From the NCBI GenBank assembly GCA_030531215.1, contig JAUNNY010000005.1, forward strand, positions 23,181 to 87,180: a stretch of 64,000 nucleotides of DNA. The letters run 5' to 3'. The DNA comes from Erysipelotrichaceae bacterium (GTDB lineage: Bacteria > Bacillota_I > Bacilli_A > Erysipelotrichales > Erysipelotrichaceae). Positions 36,114 through 44,621 of the stretch are shown piece after piece (position 1 is the stretch's first letter; each line of letters starts with the position of its first letter). The notes under the pieces were generated by a model. That model worked only from the letters and a program-made list of their open reading frames with translations, ran no database searches and was not told where the DNA came from. Made by a program: the position numbers and the translations under genes.

Positions 36114-37778
36114 ATGAAAACATTATCACCATTACAAAAGGCTAGATATGCTTATATTCCAAAACTTCCTGGAATGTTAAGACATGGCATTAATGAAATT
36201 TGTGTTAAGGAAGGTTTAGCTACAGAATCAGTAGCTGATCAAGAAAAGATTAAAGCTTTATTCCCTAATACTTATGGAAAAAAGGAAATTACATTCGAAA
36301 AAGGTACAAACACTTCTACTGCTAAGAAACAAGTAGTAGGCGTTATCTTATCAGGTGGTCAAGCTCCTGGTGGACACAACGTTGTATGTGGCTTATATGA
36401 TGCATTAAAAGCAACTGATAAAGATAATACATTGATCGGTTTTAAGAATGGTCCTGCTGGATTAATCGAAGATAATCATGTAGTATTCGATGATGAATTC
36501 ATTAATGAATACAGAAACACTGGTGGTTTCGATATTATTGGTTCAGGTAGAACTAAACTTGAAACTGAAGATCAATTCAAAGTCGCAACAGAAGTTTGTA
36601 AGAAACACGGCATCACAGCTATCGTAATTATTGGTGGTGATGATTCTAATACTAATGCAGCTGTACTTGCTGAATACTTTGCAGCAAACAATGTTGGTGT
36701 ACAAGTTATCGGCTGTCCAAAGACTATTGATGGTGACTTGAAGAATGAAGATATTGAGTGTTCATTTGGTTTCGATACAGCTACTAAAACATATAGTGAA
36801 GTTATTGGCAATATCGAAAGAGATGCCAACTCTGCAAAGAAATATTGGCACTTTGTAAAAGTTATGGGTCGTTCAGCATCTCATGTTGCTCTAGAGTGTG
36901 CTCTAGAAACTCAACCTAATATTTGTTTAATTTCTGAAGAAGTTGAAGCCAAGAAGATGTCATTATCACAAATCGCTGATTATATTGCTGATTCAGTAAA
37001 TGAACGTGCAAATAATGGTATGAACTTTGGTGTAGCAATTATACCTGAAGGTGTTGTAGAATTTGTTCCTGAATTTAAAACCTTAATTTCTGAAATCAAT
37101 GAATTATTAGCTGGCGAAAAAGCTGAAGCATTCAACAACTTAGGTACATGGGCTGAAAAATATGCGTTTATTGAAAAAGGTCTAACTAAAGAATCAATGG
37201 AAGTATTCGCAATCCTTCCTCAAGGTATTCAACAACAATTATTCTTAGAAAGAGATCCTCATGGAAACGTTCAAGTTTCATTAATTGAATCTGAAAAATT
37301 ATTCTCAGCTTTAGTTAAAGATAAACTAGCACAAAGAAAGAAAGCTGGAACATATAATGGTAAATTCTCACCATTACACCATTTCTTCGGATATGAAGGA
37401 AGATGCGCATTCCCATCTAACTTTGATGCAGATTACTGCTATTCATTAGGATATAACGCATTCATGTTGATTCAATATGGTTATAATGGTTACTTGTCAA
37501 AAGTATCTAATTTATCTAAGCCAGCTGAAGAATGGGTTGCTGGTGGTATGCCTATCACTAAGATGATGAATATTGAAAGAAGACACGGCGAAGACAAGCC
37601 AGTTATTAAGAAAGCGTTAGTCGAATTAGATGGTAAACCATTCAAGTTCTTCGAAGCAAATAGAGAAACATGGGCTAAAGAAACTTGTTACACATATCCT
37701 GGTGCTATTCAATATTATGGTCCAGCAGAAGTTTGTGATTTAACAACTAAGACTCTTGCATTAGAAAAGGGTGAGTAA
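36114..37778 (+). CDS. pfp: Pyrophosphate-dependent 6-phosphofructokinase
   Basis: Converts fructose 6-phosphate and pyrophosphate to fructose 1,6-bisphosphate reversibly. It is 554 residues, the size of the long beta-type PFP. GGQAPGGHNV (81-90) starts the nucleotide/PPi site; GGDDSNTNA (174-182) has the Asp that distinguishes PPi enzymes from ATP enzymes (GGDGS); PKTIDGDL (202-209) has the catalytic Asp and the Lys typical of PPi use; VMGRSASH follows. AAAGGAG precedes the ATG and TATAAT is at 36081-36086. A terminator follows. It is the central glycolytic step for the sugars taken up by the neighbouring systems. Confidence 0.95.
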   Translation: MKTLSPLQKARYAYIPKLPGMLRHGINEICVKEGLATESVADQEKIKALFPNTYGKKEITFEKGTNTSTAKKQVVGVILSGGQAPGGHNVVCGLYDALKATDKDNTLIGFKNGPAGLIEDNHVVFDDEFINEYRNTGGFDIIGSGRTKLETEDQFKVATEVCKKHGITAIVIIGGDDSNTNAAVLAEYFAANNVGVQVIGCPKTIDGDLKNEDIECSFGFDTATKTYSEVIGNIERDANSAKKYWHFVKVMGRSASHVALECALETQPNICLISEEVEAKKMSLSQIADYIADSVNERANNGMNFGVAIIPEGVVEFVPEFKTLISEINELLAGEKAEAFNNLGTWAEKYAFIEKGLTKESMEVFAILPQGIQQQLFLERDPHGNVQVSLIESEKLFSALVKDKLAQRKKAGTYNGKFSPLHHFFGYEGRCAFPSNFDADYCYSLGYNAFMLIQYGYNGYLSKVSNLSKPAEEWVAGGMPITKMMNIERRHGEDKPVIKKALVELDGKPFKFFEANRETWAKETCYTYPGAIQYYGPAEVCDLTTKTLALEKGE

Positions 37779-37787
37779 ATAAAAAAG

Positions 37788-37812
37788 AGGTCAAGCATTG
37801 CTTGACCTTTAA
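37788..37812. terminator. Terminator after PPi-PFK
   Basis: A 9-bp perfect stem AGGTCAAGC/GCTTGACCT with ATT loop. A-run upstream and T-run downstream, so it can serve both convergent genes. Confidence 0.85.
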
Positions 37813-37831
37813 AATGAATTTTTACTAGATG

Positions 37832-38563
37832 TTACCAACCATACTTATCGTATTGTGGGTACATCTTTTCATTATTGTAATCTGTTCCTCCAGGGAAATT
37901 AGCACTCTTCAAAATACCAGGAGTAATTCCTTTTTCTTGTAACTTTTCAATTGCGACTGTCGTCATTGACCACAACAAGATGTCACAAGCAATTCCACTT
38001 GCAGCAGCATACTTTGCTTCTATTCCAGGGACATCAATCATTGCTTCAGCAGCTGGTGCGCAATTATCCATTGCTATATCAACCATTTCGTATAGTCTTT
38101 TGCCAGATGGGTGAACTGGGTCAACAGACATTGTATATTCCATTGATGTAAAGGCAATTACTTTAATACCCATCTTTTTAGCTTCATAAGCTAAATCGAC
38201 GACATTTTTTGTCCTTCCTGATACTGAAGATACCATTAATAGATCACCAGGTTTCATATCAGACAGTTTTAATGCATACTCTGCCATTCCCCATGTTGAA
38301 TCATCGACATCTGATCTATCTCTCTTACGTCCATTCTTTTCAACATCCATTTTCCATGCAAAGTGCCTATAGAAAACTGGGCCGCCGCCTCTATTGATTA
38401 GATCCCATTCAATCCAGTGGCAAACCTGTGAAAGATAAACGTTACCACCATTAGCGACTGTATCAGCTATCAATTCTCCTGCTTTAATTATGTTTTCTCT
38501 TTGAGTCGTTCTAACTTTATTTATTAGATTATCAACAGCTTCATTATATTTATCTAGTAACAT
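37832..38563 (-). CDS. SIS-domain sugar isomerase/regulatory protein (UPF0309-like)
   Basis: A 243-residue sugar-phosphate-binding protein of the SIS fold. The phosphate-binding loop is MVSSVSGRTKNVVDLAYEAK (about 120-139), and VIAFTSMEYT follows. The N-terminal helices (NVYLSQVCHWIEWDLINRGGGP) are those of the UPF0309 group, often called sugar isomerase-domain proteins. AGGAGG is the ribosome site. It diverges from a cupin gene with only 38 nt between them. Catalysis versus sensing cannot be told. Confidence 0.8.
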   Translation of the reverse strand: MLLDKYNEAVDNLINKVRTTQRENIIKAGELIADTVANGGNVYLSQVCHWIEWDLINRGGGPVFYRHFAWKMDVEKNGRKRDRSDVDDSTWGMAEYALKLSDMKPGDLLMVSSVSGRTKNVVDLAYEAKKMGIKVIAFTSMEYTMSVDPVHPSGKRLYEMVDIAMDNCAPAAEAMIDVPGIEAKYAAASGIACDILLWSMTTVAIEKLQEKGITPGILKSANFPGGTDYNNEKMYPQYDKYGW

Positions 38564-38589
38564 GAGTTACCTCCTTATCATTTAAATTA

Positions 38590-38595
38590 TATAAT
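38590..38595 (+). promoter_or_regulatory. -10 box of leaderless cupin gene
   Basis: A perfect TATAAT exactly 6 nt before the ATG at 38602. No Shine-Dalgarno site. Confidence 0.6.
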
Positions 38596-38601
38596 TAAGT
38601 T

Positions 38602-38949
38602 ATGATAATAAGAAAACAAGAAAGAACAGTTAAAGAAGTAGAAGCATTAAAACAAGGAACAGGTACATCTATACTAACAACTATTGCTGAAGGAGAACAA
38701 TTATTTAATCACGTTAAGATGTACACTAACATCATATTAAAGAAAGATTGTGGTCTAGGTTATCATAATCACGTTGATGAGATGGAAGTTATCTTGATTA
38801 ACAAAGGGCAAGCAGTATACAACAGCGATGGTGTTGAAAGCAACGCTTTTCCTGGTGATGTTTTAATTTGTGAAGATGGTCATTATCATTCAATCAAGAA
38901 TGTTGAAGATGATGAGTTACTATTAACTGCGTTGATTATTAAAAAATAG
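38602..38949 (+). CDS. Small cupin protein
   Basis: A 115-residue single cupin barrel. Motif 1 is LGYHNHVDEMEVILINKG (residues 52-69: two His, Glu) and motif 2 is FPGDVLICEDGHYHSIKN (His near 95), so the metal site is complete. It begins RKQERTVKEVEALKQGTG, as in stand-alone sugar or mannose-isomerase-like cupins. Probably leaderless. It is divergent from the SIS protein and may act on the same sugar. Confidence 0.8.
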   Translation: MIIRKQERTVKEVEALKQGTGTSILTTIAEGEQLFNHVKMYTNIILKKDCGLGYHNHVDEMEVILINKGQAVYNSDGVESNAFPGDVLICEDGHYHSIKNVEDDELLLTALIIKK

Positions 38950-39182
38950 CAATAAATAATTTAATAAGTAATAAAAAGGGACAGTAACAGCCCCTTTTAA
39001 TTTACAATAAAGGACAAATTCACTTAATGTTTGTCCTATTCTTATTATTACTTTTTCCCACTCGATGGCACCACCCTATATCATATGTATCTGGCGGTAT
39101 ACATTATATCTATTTATACTCTAGCATTCATAATTTTATATTTATTATCTCTATTTGCTAGAATTCTGGGGAGCACGCTTCT
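38950..39182. other. Intergenic stretch between cupin and Fic genes
   Basis: Holds a terminator at 38974-38998 (AAAAGGG/CCCTTTT) for the convergent genes and a second hairpin AGGACAAA/TTTGTCCT at 39011-39037. The remaining 140 nt show no gene or RNA that I can support. Confidence 0.6.
38974..38998. terminator. Terminator with repeat GTAACAGCCCCTTTT
   Basis: A 7-bp AAAAGGG/CCCTTTT stem, usable on either strand between the convergent cupin and Fic genes. Its right half, GTAACAGCCCCTTTT (38984-38998), recurs exactly at 40384-40398 on the other side of the Fic gene. Confidence 0.65.
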
Positions 39183-40238
39183 TTAATTGTTCTTTACATA
39201 AAAAGTGTTTTTACCCATTCCAAATCTTGTTATTGTTTTATCTTCAACAAGTTTCTTTAAAGCAGATTCAACTGAAGAACTTCCTAAACTTGGGCAAGCA
39301 ATCAATGCATCGTTTTTTGTAAACTTGCCAATTGTGTTTTCTACATAAACTTTAACAATATCATATGATGTGCTTTTTGCTCCTGCTTTTTCGACAATAG
39401 TAACTCTATTTTCAAAATCTCTATAACATCCAAGAATTATGCCCAACATATATTCAATAAAATGTGTAGAATCATTGGTTTCTTCATGCCAGTTCTCGTC
39501 TGATTTTTGTAAAACCTCATAATATAGTTCTTTATTATCAGCTATGGCCTTTTCTATGCTTATATATTTACCAACAACAAATCCTGATTGATATAAAAGT
39601 AACAACGTTAATAATCTAGACATCCTTCCATTGCCATCGTTAAATGGATGAATACATAAGAAATCTAATATAAAGTTAATGATTAAAATTAATGGTTCAA
39701 CATTCCCTAAAGCCATTTCTCTATTAAAAGTTTCACAAAGTCGTTCAATCGCATCAGGCGTTTCAAATGGATCTAATGGTTTAAATAGTATTGTCTTGTT
39801 TCCGTTGGTGTCTATCGCATCAATTTCATTTGGCGTATTTTTAAACTTACCACCATATGACAATTCTGTTTGTTTTAAAAGTTCTCTATGAAGTTGCAAT
39901 ATGTTGTTTGGTTTGATTTGAATATAATCATAACTTTCATGAATTAAATTTAATACGTTCCTATATCCTATTATTTCTTGCTCGCTTCTATTTTTTGGAG
40001 TTGTTTTATCAGACATTAGTTGTTTAAATCTTGGTCTAGTTGTAACAATTCCTTCAATTTCGTTTGATGACTCAACGCTTTGAGCTTTTGCTATTTCAAT
40101 TAATCTATCTAATTCTATAGGCTTTTGCCTAGTATATAATTCTTGCTTTCCTTTATATTCATAAATCTTGGCAATATATGCCATTGTGGTATTATCCCAT
40201 GTTTTATTTGCCAATTTAGAGTAATCAAAATTTCTCAT
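39183..40238 (-). CDS. Fic-domain AMP-transferase-like protein, self-inhibited, with winged-helix tail
   Basis: A 351-residue protein. The Fic motif HPFNDGNGRMSR (about 197-208) has the catalytic His and the anion-binding loop, so AMP transfer to a protein hydroxyl is likely. An N-terminal inhibitory helix has SSNEIEG (S-x-x-x-E-G, about 57-63), the class II pattern that keeps the enzyme off. A C-terminal winged-helix-like segment (FTKNDALIACPSLGSSSVESALKKLVEDKTITRFGMGKNTFYVK) ends the protein. The start is the ATG at 40238, with GGGAG 7 nt upstream; an in-frame TTG at 40250 is part of that site. It stands alone with an operator upstream. Confidence 0.88.
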   Translation of the reverse strand: MRNFDYSKLANKTWDNTTMAYIAKIYEYKGKQELYTRQKPIELDRLIEIAKAQSVESSNEIEGIVTTRPRFKQLMSDKTTPKNRSEQEIIGYRNVLNLIHESYDYIQIKPNNILQLHRELLKQTELSYGGKFKNTPNEIDAIDTNGNKTILFKPLDPFETPDAIERLCETFNREMALGNVEPLILIINFILDFLCIHPFNDGNGRMSRLLTLLLLYQSGFVVGKYISIEKAIADNKELYYEVLQKSDENWHEETNDSTHFIEYMLGIILGCYRDFENRVTIVEKAGAKSTSYDIVKVYVENTIGKFTKNDALIACPSLGSSSVESALKKLVEDKTITRFGMGKNTFYVKNN

Positions 40239-40297
40239 ATATTCTCCCAATTTATTAATTATTATCCCAATTATAACATATTATTGGGAGAATATAT
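40237..40297. promoter_or_regulatory. Fic gene operator: three TCCCAAT half-sites
   Basis: A perfect 15-bp inverted repeat, ATATATTCTCCCAAT at 40237-40251 and its complement at 40283-40297, with a third TCCCAATT at 40265-40272. The two direct half-sites are 20 bp apart (two helical turns). The -10 box (TATAAT, minus strand, 40270-40275) lies between the arms. This is the layout of an autoregulated promoter; the winged-helix tail of the Fic protein is a candidate binder. Confidence 0.6.
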
Positions 40298-40367
40298 AAC
40301 TATTTACGAGAAATGTATTTGTAGTCAAAATTTACTCAGGTTTTACTCAAAAATATTTAAAACCACC

Positions 40368-40400
40368 AAAAAAGGGCTTTTACGTAACAGCCCCTTTTTT
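40368..40400 (-). terminator. Terminator of the acyl-activating enzyme gene
   Basis: An AAAAAAGGGC/GCCCCTTTTTT stem with one bulge. Read on the minus strand it ends in a run of six T. It contains the same GTAACAGCCCCTTTT as the hairpin at 38974. Confidence 0.75.
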
Positions 40401-40412
40401 GCTTTGCATAAA

Positions 40413-43004
40413 TTATAATTCTTGAATAGCTTTAATCAACAATTCATTTAATTCTTGAGAAGTTTTTCCATCAGGATAAATTGGTTTTCCAACAACAATC
40501 TGAATCTTTCCTTTTAATGATGGAAGTTGGAAGTTCTTCATCTCTTTATCAGTATGAGCTACACCTTTTATATGAAGTGGAACAACTGGCCTATTTGTCG
40601 AAATAGCTAATCTTGCATAACCTTCTTTTAACGGGAATAATTGTTGATGATTTTGTGCACTTGTTCCTTCTGGGAATATCAAAATATTCATTCCTTGCAT
40701 CAACAATTCTTGGCATCTATCTAATGTTTGAATCGAATTACCAGTTCTATCAATTGGTATGAAGTTATGAGAAATTACTAATTGTTTAAATAATTTATCT
40801 TGTACTAATTCAGCTTTACCAACAAAGCATGTATTATTAACAACTTCTTCTGGCATGATAGATGAAATGAATGCTGGGTCTATATCAGTTTGGTGATTTG
40901 AGCAGATGATGTAATTTGTATTAGTAGGGAAGTTCTCAACGCCTGTTGCTTTAACTCTCCATGCAGTTTTTATTAATCTTTCTATTTGCTTACATGCAAG
41001 TTTATTGAATTTAGAAGATGGCAATGGATATTGAGATAAATCCATGCTTTTCTTATTATTCTTTTCAATTACATCGTAATTTTTAACAACATCTAATAAT
41101 TCGCCAAAAGTTTCTGGTTGATTACTTGTTTGGAATAAATCTATTTGCCATTTATCTTGGATAGCAACATATAGGTTAACTGTAGCTAGAGAATCAAGAT
41201 TTAATAATAAACCTTGTGTAAGCTTTTCGCTCTTCCATTGGCTTCCACCAACTTCAACCAAAATCTTTCTTAAAGCTGCTGTTGTCGCATCTTCATCTAT
41301 AGGTATCATTAGAGCATCAGTAACCGGAGTATCTTCTCCTTTGATGACCATATCTGTTAATCTGAAACGTTGTATCTTATGCGATGAAGAATAAGGGAAT
41401 TCTTTTACAACATATACATTTTTTGGACGATACATTTGTGGAAGTTTTGCAGAACGTTCAAATACTCTTAGTTTGACAGCTTCATCTGGTATGCCTTTAG
41501 ATTTGTCATTGATGATTGCGATAGAGAAATCATCACATCCACCTTCGCCTGGAACTTTAAATGCGACTAAATCTTTAACACAATCAACCTCTTGGTATTT
41601 GCTTTCAATTTCTTCAGGAAGTAATTTTTCGCCGTTTCTTAAAACAATACTTTCCTTAATACGTCCACATATAATTAAGCACTTTTTCTTATTGAAATAA
41701 CCTAGGTCACCAGTTTTAAAATAACCATCATTGGTGTAACAACCTTCGTTATCTTTATAGTTAATATAGCTAATCATACGATATGGTGATTTTACTTCAA
41801 CTTCACCTTTACCCGATTCATCTTTATTGACAATCCTTATATCAATATCTTCAGTATGTCTAACTACTCTACCAGTAGTTCCTGGATAATATCCTTGGCC
41901 TGTTGTCGCAAGTGGTGCCCCAAGTTCGGTTAGACCATAAGCCATCATGACATCAATGCCCATATCTAAGAAGAATTTATTAGCAGTCTCATCAAATGGT
42001 GAAGCACCAATCATAAAGCTCTTCATGTTACCACCAAACGCTTTCTTATTGATAGGCTTCAAGAAAAATCTTCCCGCTTTGATACCGAGTGTTCTTCTAA
42101 GCATTCCACTTAATCCTAATAAATTATTAATAGTCAATTTAAATAGTGGACGATTAGAATAACCAGCTAATATCTTTTTATACAATGATGTCAACATTGA
42201 TGGAACGGTAGATATACAATCCGGTTTAATATTTTCAAAAACTGACATTAAAGCATTTGGTGTTAATCTTTCCAACATAACAATCTTAGAATTGTTATAA
42301 AAATCATAGGTTGCCATCAATAATCCAGCAATATGATATGGAGGGAATAACATCAAATCACACTTATTTGGTACATAAGCTGGTTTGTGTTTGTAAACAC
42401 CTGAATCATTTGCCATACCATATTCAATAGCAGTAGTGATTGAAGTGTGTCTTAATAATACAGCTTTTCTATTTTCACCTGTTGTACCTGATGAGAAAAG
42501 AATAAAGAAAGTATCTTCTGGAAGTTTCTTTGCCTCACCTAATAAATAATCAACCTTACGGCATTTGCTCATTAATGGGAAGCCAGATTCAATTGAGAAG
42601 ACTGGAATATGTTCTTCTAACTCTTTAGGAAGATGAATAACTTTTAAAGTTGTAAATACTGCTCTTACTTCAGCTTCCAACATCAGTTTTTGTAATTGTA
42701 TAGCTGGTACACCTGGATCTATACACGTCATGATATATCCATTAATTAAACATGCATAGGTTAATGCGAACCACCAAGGACGTAAAGAAGACACGACAGC
42801 AATTCTATCGCCTTTCTTTAATCCTGACTTTTCTAATTTTTCTAATAAATAACTAGTTTCTAATTGAATATCTTTGTATGTATATTCTTCAACACTTCCA
42901 TCTATTCTTTGGAACAAAGCAAAACTTTTATTTTGGCCTCTTTCAATGGCCTCAACATACATTGCACGCATATCCAAGTTAGTATACTTAATCTTATTAT
43001 TCAT
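40413..43004 (-). CDS. Three-domain acyl-AMP ligase, acyl-carrier and PlsC acyltransferase
   Basis: An 863-residue single chain. Domain 1 (about 1-560) is an AMP-forming acyl ligase: P-loop SSGTTG at 171-176, YGLTELGAP at 356-364, TGDLGY at 431-436, and the catalytic Lys in SSSHKIQRFR (Lys543). Domain 2 (about 570-645) is an acyl-carrier domain with Ser605 in NLDSLATV as phosphopantetheine site. Domain 3 (about 665-863) is a 1-acylglycerol-phosphate-type acyltransferase with NHQTDID (703-709, His704/Asp709) and FPEGTS (777-782). The chain could activate a fatty acid, hold it on its own carrier and pass it to a lipid acceptor. TATAAT lies 6 nt before the ATG (leaderless). Confidence 0.88.
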   Translation of the reverse strand: MNNKIKYTNLDMRAMYVEAIERGQNKSFALFQRIDGSVEEYTYKDIQLETSYLLEKLEKSGLKKGDRIAVVSSLRPWWFALTYACLINGYIMTCIDPGVPAIQLQKLMLEAEVRAVFTTLKVIHLPKELEEHIPVFSIESGFPLMSKCRKVDYLLGEAKKLPEDTFFILFSSGTTGENRKAVLLRHTSITTAIEYGMANDSGVYKHKPAYVPNKCDLMLFPPYHIAGLLMATYDFYNNSKIVMLERLTPNALMSVFENIKPDCISTVPSMLTSLYKKILAGYSNRPLFKLTINNLLGLSGMLRRTLGIKAGRFFLKPINKKAFGGNMKSFMIGASPFDETANKFFLDMGIDVMMAYGLTELGAPLATTGQGYYPGTTGRVVRHTEDIDIRIVNKDESGKGEVEVKSPYRMISYINYKDNEGCYTNDGYFKTGDLGYFNKKKCLIICGRIKESIVLRNGEKLLPEEIESKYQEVDCVKDLVAFKVPGEGGCDDFSIAIINDKSKGIPDEAVKLRVFERSAKLPQMYRPKNVYVVKEFPYSSSHKIQRFRLTDMVIKGEDTPVTDALMIPIDEDATTAALRKILVEVGGSQWKSEKLTQGLLLNLDSLATVNLYVAIQDKWQIDLFQTSNQPETFGELLDVVKNYDVIEKNNKKSMDLSQYPLPSSKFNKLACKQIERLIKTAWRVKATGVENFPTNTNYIICSNHQTDIDPAFISSIMPEEVVNNTCFVGKAELVQDKLFKQLVISHNFIPIDRTGNSIQTLDRCQELLMQGMNILIFPEGTSAQNHQQLFPLKEGYARLAISTNRPVVPLHIKGVAHTDKEMKNFQLPSLKGKIQIVVGKPIYPDGKTSQELNELLIKAIQEL

Positions 43005-43010
43005 GACTAA

Positions 43011-43039
43011 ATTATAACCAAGATATCTTAGTATGTTAA
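43011..43039 (-). promoter_or_regulatory. Promoter of leaderless acyl-activating gene
   Basis: On the minus strand, TTAACA (43039-43034; five of six -35 positions), a 17-nt spacer, then TATAAT (43016-43011) and 6 nt to the ATG. It is one of the clearest leaderless promoters here. Confidence 0.65.
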
Positions 43040-43052
43040 CCCTACGATGTAA

Positions 43053-43066
43053 GGTAAACGTTTACA
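43053..43066. promoter_or_regulatory. cre-like palindrome
   Basis: GGTAAACGTTTACA contains the perfect 12-bp palindrome GTAAACGTTTAC and matches the CcpA box except for the first base. It lies between the divergent acyl-activating gene and the MBL gene, just upstream of the former's -35. Confidence 0.65.
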
Positions 43067-43105
43067 ATTATAAAAATAGAGCTAATAAATTTAAAATTCT
43101 TTTGA

Positions 43106-43111
43106 TATGAT
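43106..43111 (+). promoter_or_regulatory. -10 box of leaderless MBL gene
   Basis: TATGAT is exactly 6 nt before the GTG start at 43118. The upstream region is AT-rich with no clear -35. Confidence 0.45.
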
Positions 43112-43117
43112 GAATTT

Positions 43118-43696
43118 GTGAAATACAAAGTATTAAAAGGATCAGATAATCCTTTATCTAGTGATGTTGCTTTGATCGATAAAGAAAATTATCTTTATGT
43201 CTTTGAAGTTGGAAATACTGAAGACATTGTTCAAAAACTAAATAATATTGATAAAGAAAAAATAGTAATCATTTCTCATTTTCATCCTGATCATATGGCA
43301 AATCTAGATAAAGTAAATTATTCAAAACTTATTGTAGGTGATAACACATATAAATACACAAAGCGTGGTGAGATTGTTGGTGATGATATGTATATTGATG
43401 GTCTTCATATCTTTAAGATACCCAGTTGTCATGCCAAAGGGTCTATCGGTTTGGAACATAACGAATATGTATTCATAGGCGATGCTTTAGCGCCAACTAA
43501 TAAAAACAATGAATATGTATATAATGTTCAAATGCTAAAAGAAGAGATAGATTTATTCGCAAAATTAAAGGGAAAGTATTTTGTTTCATCACACAATATG
43601 GAACACTATCAAACCAAAGATGAAGTAATTAAGTTTTTGAACGATATCTATTCATGTCGAACAAAAAACAATCCTTACATACATGCTAAAATATAA
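43118..43696 (+). CDS. Small metallo-beta-lactamase-fold hydrolase
   Basis: A 192-residue compact MBL-fold protein. The HFHPDHM motif (residues 55-61) supplies the first metal-binding His and Asp, CHAKGSIG near 106 the next His, FIGDALAP near 121 the bridging Asp, and SSHN near 162 the last His. The start is a GTG with a -10 box ending 6 nt before it and no ribosome site; the next in-frame ATG is far inside. The following cysteine synthase gene begins almost immediately. Thioesterase, glyoxalase or lactonase activity is possible; no substrate can be assigned. Confidence 0.75.
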   Translation: MKYKVLKGSDNPLSSDVALIDKENYLYVFEVGNTEDIVQKLNNIDKEKIVIISHFHPDHMANLDKVNYSKLIVGDNTYKYTKRGEIVGDDMYIDGLHIFKIPSCHAKGSIGLEHNEYVFIGDALAPTNKNNEYVYNVQMLKEEIDLFAKLKGKYFVSSHNMEHYQTKDEVIKFLNDIYSCRTKNNPYIHAKI

Positions 43697-43700
43697 AAGT

Positions 43701-44621
43701 ATGATTTACGATGATATTTTAAAAGCCAACGGCAATACGCCTCTTATAAAATTAAATAAAATGGTAACCGATGACATGGCTACTGTTTATGTTAAGTATG
43801 AGGGTGTCAATATTGGCGGATCTATAAAGACACGTGCTGCCTTAGGTATGATAGAAGATGCAGAAGCAGCTGGAAAATTAAAACCCGGAATGTGTATAGT
43901 AGAAACTACTAGTGGCAATCAAGGCATTGCTTTGGCAATGGTTGGTGCTGTTAAAGGATACAAAGTTATCATCGTCATGCCTGATTCAGTATCTGAAGAA
44001 AGAATGCGCTTAATAAAACAATATGGCGCTAAAATCAGACTTGTACATGATGAAAATGATATTGGTGCATGTATTAAAAAGTGCTACCAAATAGTGGAGA
44101 ATACTGCCAGAGAAGATGAAAATGTTTTTGTTCCTAGTCAGTTTTCAAATCCCGCAAATGTTCAAGCACAAAAACAAGTTGGAATAGAAATTCTAAATGA
44201 TATAGAAATAGTTGATGGTTTTTGTTCAGGTTTTGGTACAGGTGGTACCATTACAGGAATAGCCACAGTGCTTAAAGAAAAAAATCCTGATACATATGTT
44301 GTAGCTATCGAACCAGAAAAAGCTGCTGTTTTATCAGGAAAGAAAATTAGTTCTCATTTACAAATGGGTATTGGCGATGGAGTTATTCCACCAATATTAA
44401 ATCAAGAACTAATTGATGAAATTGTTTTAGTAAGTGATGAGGATGCAATTAAAACTTCAAAAGAATTAGCTTTAAAAGAAGGAATAATGGCTGGTATATC
44501 TAGTGGAACAAATGTCTTTGTAGCTTTAAAATTAGCTAAAAAATTGGGTAAAGGAAAAACTGTGGTAACAGTATTACCGGATACTGGTGAAAGGTATTTC
44601 TCAACGCCTTTATTTGATTAA
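43701..44621 (+). CDS. cysK: Cysteine synthase (O-acetylserine sulfhydrylase) family
   Basis: A PLP enzyme of fold type II, 306 residues. The start at MIYDDILKANGNTPLIKL matches the family N terminus; an upstream ATG at 43683 overlaps the end of the MBL gene. The PLP Lys is in GGSIKTRAALGM (the usual form is SVKDR), the Asn/phosphate loop is ETTSGNQGIALA (usually TSGNTG), and GTGGTITGIA and SSGTNVFVAL are present. The changes at KTR and GNQG are seen in some CysK/CysM-like groups and may shift the substrate. The function is likely cysteine formation, though a related beta-replacement is possible. Confidence 0.82.
   Translation: MIYDDILKANGNTPLIKLNKMVTDDMATVYVKYEGVNIGGSIKTRAALGMIEDAEAAGKLKPGMCIVETTSGNQGIALAMVGAVKGYKVIIVMPDSVSEERMRLIKQYGAKIRLVHDENDIGACIKKCYQIVENTAREDENVFVPSQFSNPANVQAQKQVGIEILNDIEIVDGFCSGFGTGGTITGIATVLKEKNPDTYVVAIEPEKAAVLSGKKISSHLQMGIGDGVIPPILNQELIDEIVLVSDEDAIKTSKELALKEGIMAGISSGTNVFVALKLAKKLGKGKTVVTVLPDTGERYFSTPLFD

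Noticed and set aside
39000..39182. Fragment of a coding gene on the minus strand (GGAIEWEKVIIR-like reading).
   Set aside because: Only about 35 codons are open, with no start or ribosome site and no recognisable family; more likely chance.
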